A stretch of 14,729 nt of DNA from an uncultured Clostridia bacterium (lineage in GTDB: Bacteria > Bacillota > Clostridia > HGM11514): assembly GCA_902478725.1 (NCBI GenBank), contig CABSMD010000042.1, positions 1 to 14,729 of the forward strand. The letters run 5' to 3'. Below, piece by piece: positions 8,001-14,729 of this stretch (position 1 is its first letter; each line of letters opens with the position of its first letter). The position numbers were made by a program, and so were the translations under genes. The notes beneath the pieces are model-generated. The model was not told where the DNA came from, did not search any database, and worked only from the letters and a program-made list of their open reading frames with translations.

Positions 8001-8029
8001 TTTACAAGCCCTGCTATTGCAAATATAAT
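8001..8029 (+). promoter_or_regulatory. Promoter of the module 1 secreted-protein gene
   Basis: TTTACA (8001-8006, 5 of 6), a 17-bp spacer, TATAAT (8024-8029, 6 of 6). Transcription would begin near 8036, giving a 67-nt leader with AAGGAGG at 8088-8094. The TATAAT box is 3 bp from the opposing -10 box of the regulator, so RNA polymerase probably cannot occupy both promoters at once. Confidence 0.85.
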
Positions 8030-8032
8030 GAT

Positions 8033-8061
8033 ATTATACAATATTAATCACAAAACAGCAA
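8033..8061 (-). promoter_or_regulatory. Promoter of the module 1 AraC regulator
   Basis: Read on the - strand: TTGCTG (8061-8056), a 17-bp spacer, TATAAT (8038-8033). The -35 keeps only TTG of the consensus, which fits an activator-dependent or repressible promoter. The same layout recurs in module 2. Confidence 0.75.
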
Positions 8062-8102
8062 GGGTAATTGTCAAATCATGCAAATAAAAGGAGGAAGTTA
8101 CG

Positions 8103-9275
8103 ATGAAAAGAAAGTTTATTTTACTGTTGGCTCTGGTACTGATGACGACCACCTGTTGGTGTGCCCTTCCTGCTGCAGCCACTTCGGAGGGGCAGGTCGT
8201 ATTTTCGATGGACTTTGAGGGGGATTCCGCATTGTCTGGCTGGAAACAGACGAAGGGCACCGTAGCGATTGACAACGGCGCCTTGAAGGTGGACAAAGGG
8301 CGCGCAGATTTCACAGGAGTTGCAGATTCCAGCGAAAAGATTATGACGCTGGAACGCGGCGCTACCTATCGCGTCTCCTATCGAACCAAAACGGCCGCAG
8401 CCAAACAGCAGTATTTTACAGGATTTGACACCGATAAAATACAATGGCGGTTCGACCCATCGCTTGCGGACGGGACATTGAGAAATTCATTGAACGACAA
8501 CCACACCATGTTCCGCAACCCCGCCTATAACACAACCACAGACTGGGAGACAGTCACCTTTACCTTCACGCTGTATGAAATGATGAATTATAGCAAGACC
8601 CAGGTTGTAGATTCGGGTTTCATCGGTAAGTTTTACGTAGTGTCTGAGGGTACCACACTGTGGATCGATGACATCGTTATAACCAAGGTGCCGCAGGTAA
8701 CCGTGCATTTTGATCAATCACAAGGCTCGGTCACAGTGGACGGCCAGCCTGTAACAAATGGGCAGACCCTCTCGATTACCGGCGGCGATTTCGCGGCTGT
8801 GCCGGAAAATGGCTTTGAGCTTGACTCCATTTCGGTAACCAAAGCGGGCAGCGATGAGGTGCTGGGCAGCTATCCGCAGGGCGGCAAAATGACATTCTCG
8901 CAGGACGCGGACGTAACGGTCACCTTCCGGCAACAGACACAGGAGCCATCGATTACCGGCGTCGCAGAGCAGATGTTTTTTGAGGCCGGATACAGTTATG
9001 GGCAAAAAACCTATAACAGCATCATTGTTTTTGCGACCATCCGTACCTCCGGCAAAACGATGTCCGAATTTGGGATTGAATTGAAAAGAGAAACCGGAAC
9101 AGAGCCCCTGGTTCTCAAGGCAGAGAATACCGCAATCACCTCCGACGGACGGTTTGGTATCCGCGTATTCGGTGACCCGCTGACAACCGGCGGCTATCAG
9201 GCCAGGGCGTATGCAAAGTTTTCCGACGGTACACTTCTGTATGAGGATGGCTGGCGGACGGTTGTAATCCCATAA
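8103..9275 (+). CDS. Secreted jelly-roll binding-like protein (module 1)
   Basis: I do not recognise a named family for the whole 390-aa protein. It begins with a signal peptide (KRKF, hydrophobic core, likely cut after PAAA at residue 26). Residues about 32-198 form a domain with DNGALKV (57-63), RGATYRVSYR, WRFDP (115-119), DWETVTFTFT and WIDD. The same domain occurs twice at the front of the large protein at 10627. Residues about 199-278 look like an InlB-type bacterial repeat (VTVHF, GGDFAAVPENGFELDSISV, DADVTVTF). A beta-rich C-terminal domain follows (about 279-390). No catalytic domain is visible, so I infer an extracellular carbohydrate- or surface-binding protein. The start ATG has AAGGAGG 8 nt upstream. 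It diverges from the regulator at 7931 and ends at a hairpin. Confidence 0.85.
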   Translation: MKRKFILLLALVLMTTTCWCALPAAATSEGQVVFSMDFEGDSALSGWKQTKGTVAIDNGALKVDKGRADFTGVADSSEKIMTLERGATYRVSYRTKTAAAKQQYFTGFDTDKIQWRFDPSLADGTLRNSLNDNHTMFRNPAYNTTTDWETVTFTFTLYEMMNYSKTQVVDSGFIGKFYVVSEGTTLWIDDIVITKVPQVTVHFDQSQGSVTVDGQPVTNGQTLSITGGDFAAVPENGFELDSISVTKAGSDEVLGSYPQGGKMTFSQDADVTVTFRQQTQEPSITGVAEQMFFEAGYSYGQKTYNSIIVFATIRTSGKTMSEFGIELKRETGTEPLVLKAENTAITSDGRFGIRVFGDPLTTGGYQARAYAKFSDGTLLYEDGWRTVVIP

Positions 9276-9289
9276 TAAAAGAATAGCAG

Positions 9290-9313
9290 GAAGGAGCCGA
9301 AAAAGGCTCCTTC
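9290..9313. terminator. Terminator between converging module 1 and module 2 genes
   Basis: A 9-bp stem, GAAGGAGCC / GGCTCCTTC, closes on a 6-nt A-rich loop, between the + strand secreted gene and the - strand regulator. A T-run (ATTTTT) lies about 9 nt past the stem on the + strand. On the - strand the flank is CTGCTATTCTTTTATTA. Neither tail is ideal, but the position between converging genes fits a bidirectional terminator. Confidence 0.7.
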
Positions 9314-9337
9314 TAACGATACATTTTTATAGAAGCA

Positions 9338-10276
9338 TCAGAGTGAATCCTCACGGCCGCGCCGTTCACCGTGACAGTTGCGGTATTCTGTCGGAGTAAG
9401 CCCATTCATGTATTCCTTATACACCTTGCCAAAGTAGGACACATTGCCAAATCCACACAGATGGGCAATCTCCTCGACGCTGTCGTTTGTTTGGGTCAGC
9501 ATCTGATTGGCATATCTGCAACGCATCAGGTTCAGGTATTCCCAGATCGTATGCTTTGTGATCCGCTTGAAGGTTCGCGCTATGTAAGACTTATTGAAAC
9601 AAACCTCCCCGGCGATCTCATCCAGTGTAATCTTATGGTCAAAATTTTTAGAAAGATAACGGATTACCTTTTTTACCAATATAATGCCAGCAAAGGAACC
9701 AGACTCGGATAGGTTTTCCATATTCCTGGTATGGCTTCGTATAAGCTCGACCACCAGGATTTGCAGTAGCGCACGTATCCTGTGTTCATAAAGCATTGGC
9801 TGGGTTTCGATTTCCTGCGTGATACCCTCGGAGATTTCCTGTACCATCCTACTATGGATAACGTTTTCAAAAGTTATATCAACGATCGGGACACCAAAAT
9901 CATCCGTAAATCCGGGATCCAGAATCATATGTATGAATACAATATCATCGGTATATACCGCTGCGTGCATCTGTTTGGAATTGAACACCACAAAGTCACC
10001 CGCTCCGGCGGTGTACTCCTTCTGGTCAATGGTGTAAACAGCGCTTCCTTCTATTATATAAGTAAACTCCACATTGACATGGTAATGGGCCCCGCATATG
10101 TCGCCCTTGTGCAGTTTGAATTTTTGGAACCGGTTGGGCAGATACTCAATGATTCCACTCCAATGGATGGCCTCCCCATTTTCAAAATAGTCGGTGTGGG
10201 AATACAGAGAGTCCGTCTGACAGGTCAATTTAGGATTGGCAACAGGTTTCGTTTTATTGTTTAGTATATCCGGCAA
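9338..10276 (-). CDS. AraC-family regulator with cupin sensor (module 2)
   Basis: A 312-aa homologue of the regulator at 6987-7931, with the same layout: cupin (HYHVNVEFTYIIEGSA, then MHAAVY) followed by a two-HTH AraC domain. The HTH units are DEIAGEVCFNKSYIARTFKR and EEIAHLCGFGNVSYFGKVY. The segment from SYIARTFKR to MRCRYAN is identical in both proteins, while the cupin and the C-terminal tail have diverged. This predicts the same or overlapping DNA sites but perhaps different ligands. The frame opens at TTG 10300; I chose TTG 10276 because AAAGGGGTGG precedes it by 6 nt and it aligns with ATG 7931 of the homologue (MP start). It diverges from the large beta-helix gene and probably regulates it. 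Confidence 0.92.
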   Translation of the reverse strand: MPDILNNKTKPVANPKLTCQTDSLYSHTDYFENGEAIHWSGIIEYLPNRFQKFKLHKGDICGAHYHVNVEFTYIIEGSAVYTIDQKEYTAGAGDFVVFNSKQMHAAVYTDDIVFIHMILDPGFTDDFGVPIVDITFENVIHSRMVQEISEGITQEIETQPMLYEHRIRALLQILVVELIRSHTRNMENLSESGSFAGIILVKKVIRYLSKNFDHKITLDEIAGEVCFNKSYIARTFKRITKHTIWEYLNLMRCRYANQMLTQTNDSVEEIAHLCGFGNVSYFGKVYKEYMNGLTPTEYRNCHGERRGREDSL

Positions 10277-10302
10277 ACGATTCCACCCCTTTCCTTGCAA
10301 AA

Positions 10303-10316
10303 TGAAAAGTCAATAT
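10303..10316 (-). promoter_or_regulatory. Conserved leader element upstream of the module 2 regulator
   Basis: On the - strand ATATTGACTTTTCA, 60 bp downstream of the -10 box. It is the counterpart of 7960-7972 in module 1, differing by one inserted T. It lies just ahead of the purine tract that serves the TTG start. Confidence 0.4.
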
Positions 10317-10343
10317 TGCAAGACTTCGTGTCAATATAAAACC

Positions 10344-10372
10344 TTTACTTTCTCTTGGCCGTCTAATATAAT
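10344..10372 (+). promoter_or_regulatory. Promoter of the beta-helix protein gene
   Basis: TTTACT (10344-10349, 4 of 6), a 17-bp spacer, TATAAT (10367-10372, 6 of 6). It has the same placement as in module 1. Predicted start of transcription near 10379. Confidence 0.8.
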
Positions 10373-10410
10373 CATATTATACAATAACAATGTCAGAAAG
10401 GCAAGAGAAA
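10349..10410. promoter_or_regulatory. Inverted repeat flanking the module 2 divergent promoters
   Basis: TTTCTCTTGGCC (10349-10360) and AGGCAAGAGAAA (10399-10410) are inverted copies: the first nine bases match, then the ends differ. They overlap the + strand spacer and the - strand -35 box. Module 1 has a weaker pair at the same places (GCCCTGCTATT and, inverted, ACCCTTGCTGTT). I infer operator half-sites for the AraC regulators. Confidence 0.5.
10376..10404 (-). promoter_or_regulatory. Promoter of the module 2 AraC regulator
   Basis: Read on the - strand: TTGCCT (10404-10399), a 17-bp spacer, TATAAT (10381-10376). The weak TTGC-type -35 box is shared with the module 1 regulator promoter (TTGCTG). 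The -10 box is 3 bp from the opposing -10 box. Confidence 0.75.
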
Positions 10411-10487
10411 ACGACATATTACTCAAAAATACTGCTTGTCATAAAGCCAATGGGAGCTATCATAATAATAGAAGGAGAGGCGGCTTT

Positions 10488-10556
10488 GTGACAAGCCCTG
10501 GTAGTAAAAGGAAGGGAAGCATTACTCAGGTAAGGGCCTTATGCCAGGTTTTCTGA
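10488..10556 (+). CDS. Possible 22-aa leader peptide
   Basis: GTG 10488 is preceded by AAGGAGAGGCGG at good spacing and opens a frame of 22 codons (VTSPGSKRKG..., ending QVF) that stops at TGA 10554. It lies in the long leader of the beta-helix gene, just before two small hairpins. The ribosome site is convincing, but the peptide has no recognisable family. It could be a regulatory leader peptide or a chance frame. Confidence 0.3.
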   Translation: MTSPGSKRKGSITQVRALCQVF

Positions 10557-10626
10557 CGGCATATTCCTGTATCAGGAAATCCGGCGTACGGTTGAAATAA
10601 AAATAAGAAAAGGGAGATGAAAGCAA

Positions 10627-13600
10627 GTGAAAAGAAGTATCGCAGTACTACTCACCTTCGCGCTTGTTCTGACAAGTTGTTTGACAGGCTTTGGCGGCCT
10701 TGTCGTGGCGGCGGGTGAGAACGAACCGGAATACCAGTACCAAACCGTTTTTTCAAAAGACTTCAACGGCGCGGACGCCCTGACCGGATGGGAATCGTCA
10801 AAGGGCTCCCTATCAATCGACAACGGCGCGCTGAAGCTGGACGCGGAAGGGGACGACGCGCGGGCAAACTTCCCCAGCGGCTTTGCCATCAAACGCGGCG
10901 CGACTTATCGGGTAAGCTACCGGTCGAAAACCAAAATCGGCTATTTCATGGGGATCGAATCCGCTTCTGCAAAATGGCGGTTCGACCCGGACGCAACCGA
11001 CCTGCGAAATTCCATTTATGACCACAACGAACTGCTTCGCGGTACTACAAACAACAAAACGGCGGATTGGGAAACCATATCCTATACCATTACTTTTTAC
11101 GATCTGACTGACAAGACAGGCGCAACGCAGGTCGATAACGCCAATACCGAAAAACTGTTCTTCCGTATCGGGGGAAAGGGTGAATTCTGGCTTGACGACC
11201 TTAAAATTGAATTGCAGCTTCCGCCACAGGAACCGGATTTCGGCGTTAAAACAGACATCGTAAACGAGACCTTCGACGCCGAAGCCGATATAGCGAACTG
11301 GAGCCCGGAAGGCGCAGGCGCGTCACTCACCTGGGACAACGGTGCACTGAAGGTGGCCAACACTTCAACAACAGCGCAGGCCCGGGCCAACTACACCAAG
11401 CTGTTCAGCCTGAAAAGCGGCGCGACCTACACCGTATCCTACCGGATGAAGACCGGCAATACCGGCTGGTCGTACTTCCTGGGTATTGAAAACGGGAGTA
11501 ATAAATGGAAACTGGATACGACGGAAGATTATACGACCTATCTCTATGACAACAGTCCAGCTTACCGTGGTTCGGCAAATAACCCCAGCACAGAGTGGGA
11601 AACCATTTCCTATTCCTTCACGGTAGAAGGCCTGCAGAATAAGGACGGTGAACCGGTGGATTCCTTCACCATCGGCAAGATGTTCTTCCTGTTCCCTTCC
11701 ACCTCTTCGGAATACTGGCTGGACGATTTTAAGATCGTACAGTCCGTACCACCGCAGATGCCGGAGCTGGCCTCCGTGACGGTAAGCGGTGCAACCATGG
11801 AGGGCAGTGTCCTGACCGCCGCAGTACTCTATGACGACCCGGATGGGGTTTTCGATAAGCTGGAATACGTTTGGCAGGAATCCAGCGACGATAAAACATG
11901 GAGCGATATTGCAAACGCCAATGCTGACAGCTTCACAATCCCCGCCGGATACGAGGGCAAATATATCCGCGTTGGCGCGGCGCTTTACAATAAAACCAGT
12001 GACATCCCGACGGAGACGGTCTATTCAGCCTCCAAAAAGGTAGTCGCCAAACGCACGCCGCCTTCCGTGGAGAATGTCGCCATCAGTGAGGAGAACGGAG
12101 AATTTACGGCCAGCTACACCTACATAAAATCCTCTGACGGCAAAACGGAAGGAACAACGCGGTTTGTCTGGCAACGCTCCGAGACCGGCACCGATGGCTG
12201 GACGACGGTTGCCGAAACCACAACGGCTGCCTATACGCCGGTTGGAATCACCGGTTATCTGCGAGTCGGCGTGATTCCTGCCGATACCGACGGCGTGGAA
12301 GGCGATGTGGTTTACAGCACAAACAGCGCTGCCCTGTCAGACCAGATCGTGTTCTATGTAGCACCCGACGCAGCGACCGGCGGCAACGGCTCTTATAAGG
12401 CACCATTTGCCACCCCCGAGGCGGCGCGCGACGCAGTCCGCGACTTAAAGAGCAAAGGAATCCTGTCCGGCGGCGCTACCGTCTATTTCAGAGGCGGAGA
12501 GTATTACCGCGACACCACCTTCACCCTGACGGCGGAGGATTCCGGTACGGCTGACGCACCGATTACATACCGGGCCTATCCGGGTGAAAAGGTGACCTTC
12601 ACCGGCGGAAAACGGGTTCCGTTATCCAAAGTGACCGCTGTAACCGACAGCAATATTACCGATCGGGTTATTGATCCGGTGGCCAAGGCCAGACTCATGC
12701 AGATCGACCTAAACGGCCTGATCGACGAAATTCCGGAGATACCGGAATACAGCCATGGAAACGATGCCAACGGCACGGCCGGAAACCTGTTTACCTCCCA
12801 GCTTCAAATTTACGTCAACGGGCAGGCCCTGCAGCGCTCTCGCTGGCCAAACGACAGGGAGCTTGTCATTACCAAGTCGGATGATAAAAAAGATGCGCCG
12901 TCCACCTGCTCCTATGAGGATAGTGAAAACCGGGCCAAGCTCTGGTCGAGTGAGGCTCTGAGAGATCTGTTTGCAGAAGGCCATTTTGTCTATCACTGGA
13001 CCTACGGCACCTTCCGGGTTGGGGCACTGGACGCGGAAAACAAGTCAATCACGCTGAAAAACACGCAAAGCAGTTATGGCCCAGCCGCAAACGGCAGCTT
13101 CTACTTCCGCAATCTGATCGAAGAGATCGACATACCGGGTGAGAGCTATGTGGATACGCAAAAGAAGCTCGTGTATTTCTATCCTTTCACAGACATGGGC
13201 AACGCGGAGGTAATCATTCCCGTTGCGCAGGCGACCCTGCTTTCTATAAACGGAGCCTCCAACATCGTCGTACAGGGAATGGACTTTGAATATGTCCGCA
13301 ACAGGACGTTTGAGCTGGTCAACTGTAACAATGTCACAGTCGATGGATGCGGCTTCCGCCACTTTACCCGTACCAATGCGATTGCCGGATCGAACAACGT
13401 TTTCCGCAACAACGATGTGTACGACGGCGCGGCAGGCGGAATCGGGATCAGCGGCGGCGACATCAACAGCCTAAACGGTGGCCAGAATCTGATCGAAAAC
13501 AACCGGCTCGATTCGCCGAATACCCTGAAAATGGCGTATGCGCCCGCGCTTTCCATAAGTGGTGTAAGCCAGATTATCAAAAACAATGAAATCTGTAACA

Positions 13601-14729
13601 GCGCCCATGAGTTAATCAGCCTCAGCGGCAACAATCACAAAATTCTATATAATGAAATCCATCACGGTGCGCAGTGGACCGGCGACATGGGCGCAGTCTA
13701 TTGGGGACGTACCCCGCTCAGTGTCGGTTATGAGATATCCAACAACTATTTCCATAACCACGGCACATCATTTGCTCAAGGGTGGGCGCAATCGATCTTC
13801 TGGGACGATGGCGCGATCGGGCCCAAGATTACAAACAACATCTTTTACCAGGGTACCTACGCCACCAGCGAGGGCGCCAAAGGCAACAACTTCGCCATTA
13901 AAACAAATGGCGGCCAGTATGGCGTGGTAGAAAACAATATTTTTGTGGATAACCCGTTCGCGGTACAATTCCAGGACTGGAACCCGCCGCAATGGTGGTT
14001 GGCACTCTATAATAAGCATAATACAAGAACTTTTGACTGGTGGACGCCTTTACAAAATACGCTTGTAAATAACGCGGCCTGGAAAAACTGCTACGCAGAT
14101 ACGCAGTGGGGGCCTTATCTGGACAGTATCGTGCCGGATGTGTACGAGACGCGGATGAAAAACTTAGACCCCAAGAACGCAGACGATTATCAGAAATTGC
14201 AGGAGATTGCCAAGGAGTATGTCCCCGGCGTGCTCAACAGTATGTCGGATAACGTGATCGTTCAGTCGGCCTATACCTATGGCGGTCTGTACGGCGGATC
14301 GTCCGGTACCGAGGAAAACTCTTATGTAGCGGTGAATGATCAGCTTGCATCCGGCAATTCAATGTTTGTGGACTATGGAAAAGACTTTCAATTGACAGAT
14401 GAGGGATTGGCGGAAGTCAGAACGAAAGCGAAAAATTTCCAGAATATCGATACCAGCGAGATCGGCCTGCGGCCATACACGATTGACGACGAAACCCGCA
14501 TACCGGGTGGTACGGCACCGGTGGCCTCTGATCTTATGATTAGTGGGAACATACAGGCAGGCAATACCGTAACAGCAAAATATACCTTTAGTGATGCTGA
14601 CGGCGACCGGGAAGGCATGAGTGAATTTGAATGGTTCCTCGTTGACAGCCGCGGCAGAAAGACCAGCCTCAACCAGCACGGCCGAGAGCTAAAGATCGAG
14701 AAAGACTGGGAAGGGATGAAGATAAGCTA
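10627..14729 (+). CDS. Large secreted beta-helix glycan-active protein (3' end missing)
   Basis: The open frame runs 1367 codons and leaves the window. GTG 10627 follows AAAAGGGAG; an ATG at 10617 is in another frame. The signal sequence is ambiguous: LTSC (15-18) fits a lipobox, but VAA (27-29) fits ordinary cleavage. Order of domains: two copies of the module 1 jelly-roll-like domain (about 41-198 and 212-371, with WRFDP at 117 and WKLDT at 294); two Ig-like domains (about 378-467 and 477-573, each with a central W(Q)xS); a right-handed parallel beta-helix (about 573-1275); and a further Ig-like domain (from about 1297) cut by the edge. The helix opens with FYVAPDAATGGNGSYKAPFA and EAARDAVRDL, a common start of polysaccharide-degrading beta-helix proteins, and has rungs such as FRNND, IENNR, IKNNE, ISNNY, ITNNI and VENNI. 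It resembles GH141-like or lyase-like proteins; family and substrate are not certain. Probably controlled by the divergent AraC gene. Confidence 0.9.
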   Translation, partial: MKRSIAVLLTFALVLTSCLTGFGGLVVAAGENEPEYQYQTVFSKDFNGADALTGWESSKGSLSIDNGALKLDAEGDDARANFPSGFAIKRGATYRVSYRSKTKIGYFMGIESASAKWRFDPDATDLRNSIYDHNELLRGTTNNKTADWETISYTITFYDLTDKTGATQVDNANTEKLFFRIGGKGEFWLDDLKIELQLPPQEPDFGVKTDIVNETFDAEADIANWSPEGAGASLTWDNGALKVANTSTTAQARANYTKLFSLKSGATYTVSYRMKTGNTGWSYFLGIENGSNKWKLDTTEDYTTYLYDNSPAYRGSANNPSTEWETISYSFTVEGLQNKDGEPVDSFTIGKMFFLFPSTSSEYWLDDFKIVQSVPPQMPELASVTVSGATMEGSVLTAAVLYDDPDGVFDKLEYVWQESSDDKTWSDIANANADSFTIPAGYEGKYIRVGAALYNKTSDIPTETVYSASKKVVAKRTPPSVENVAISEENGEFTASYTYIKSSDGKTEGTTRFVWQRSETGTDGWTTVAETTTAAYTPVGITGYLRVGVIPADTDGVEGDVVYSTNSAALSDQIVFYVAPDAATGGNGSYKAPFATPEAARDAVRDLKSKGILSGGATVYFRGGEYYRDTTFTLTAEDSGTADAPITYRAYPGEKVTFTGGKRVPLSKVTAVTDSNITDRVIDPVAKARLMQIDLNGLIDEIPEIPEYSHGNDANGTAGNLFTSQLQIYVNGQALQRSRWPNDRELVITKSDDKKDAPSTCSYEDSENRAKLWSSEALRDLFAEGHFVYHWTYGTFRVGALDAENKSITLKNTQSSYGPAANGSFYFRNLIEEIDIPGESYVDTQKKLVYFYPFTDMGNAEVIIPVAQATLLSINGASNIVVQGMDFEYVRNRTFELVNCNNVTVDGCGFRHFTRTNAIAGSNNVFRNNDVYDGAAGGIGISGGDINSLNGGQNLIENNRLDSPNTLKMAYAPALSISGVSQIIKNNEICNSAHELISLSGNNHKILYNEIHHGAQWTGDMGAVYWGRTPLSVGYEISNNYFHNHGTSFAQGWAQSIFWDDGAIGPKITNNIFYQGTYATSEGAKGNNFAIKTNGGQYGVVENNIFVDNPFAVQFQDWNPPQWWLALYNKHNTRTFDWWTPLQNTLVNNAAWKNCYADTQWGPYLDSIVPDVYETRMKNLDPKNADDYQKLQEIAKEYVPGVLNSMSDNVIVQSAYTYGGLYGGSSGTEENSYVAVNDQLASGNSMFVDYGKDFQLTDEGLAEVRTKAKNFQNIDTSEIGLRPYTIDDETRIPGGTAPVASDLMISGNIQAGNTVTAKYTFSDADGDREGMSEFEWFLVDSRGRKTSLNQHGRELKIEKDWEGMKIS

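Larger units (their letters stand above)
10277..10626. other. Divergent intergenic region of module 2
   Basis: This 350-bp gap holds the back-to-back promoters (10344-10404), flanking inverted repeats, the leader of the - strand regulator, and a + strand leader of about 245 nt. The + strand leader is much longer than the 67 nt of module 1. It contains a 22-codon open frame (10488-10556) and two small hairpins: TATGCC/GGCATA at 10540-10563 and TTCCTG/CAGGAA at 10564-10578. I see no known riboswitch class in it. Confidence 0.6.

Noticed and set aside
9852..9869. cre-like (CcpA) sequence with a central AACGTT
   Set aside because: It misses the consensus at one end and lies deep inside the regulator coding sequence, where it encodes conserved residues.
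10617..10716. ATG 10617 as a start for the beta-helix gene
   Set aside because: It is in a different frame, which soon stops; GTG 10627 opens the frame with the signal peptide.

Overview
The window looks like chromosome of an anaerobic, fermentative Firmicute of the class Clostridia. The evidence is the gene content (acetate kinase and phosphotransacetylase next to the DUF177/yceD-rpmF pair, and a Kdp potassium system with full-length KdpD), strong AGGAGG-type ribosome binding sites, frequent GTG starts, and canonical TTGACA/TATAAT promoters. I cannot name the species. Base composition looks intermediate and there is no insertion sequence, tRNA, rRNA or CRISPR array.

Layout. (1) 1-3650, + strand: the tail of kdpC, then kdpD and kdpE, which overlap by 8 bp. 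This is the end of a potassium-uptake operon; a long hairpin separates kdpC from kdpD. (2) 3683-3710: a perfect 12-bp stem that can terminate both converging transcripts. (3) 3725-6700, - strand: pta-ackA, then yceD(DUF177)-rpmF. pta has its own promoter. yceD-rpmF has a second promoter that matches the consensus perfectly (TTGACA, 17 bp, TATAAT) and starts just after ackA. (4) 6987-14729: an accessory region built as two copies of one module, each an AraC-family regulator on the - strand diverging from a secreted protein gene on the + strand. Module 1 makes a 390-aa secreted protein that looks like a binding protein without an enzyme domain. Module 2 makes a very large secreted multidomain protein (at least 1367 aa, running off the window) with a right-handed parallel beta-helix of the kind found in polysaccharide-degrading enzymes.

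How the parts fit. KdpDE senses potassium limitation and switches on the pump. Pta-AckA turn acetyl-CoA into acetate and ATP. The two AraC proteins have almost identical DNA-binding domains and near-identical divergent promoter regions: back-to-back TATAAT boxes 3 bp apart, with the same 17-bp spacers on both sides. They probably share operators and control both secreted proteins together, most likely in response to a plant or host glycan.

The most interesting item is this duplicated regulatory module. With it goes a domain of about 150 residues that appears once in the module 1 protein and twice at the front of the beta-helix protein; its marks are DNGALK(V/L), RGATYRVSYR, a W-(R/K)-(F/L)-D motif and a WxDD end. 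I do not recognise it as a specific named family beyond a general jelly-roll carbohydrate-binding look.
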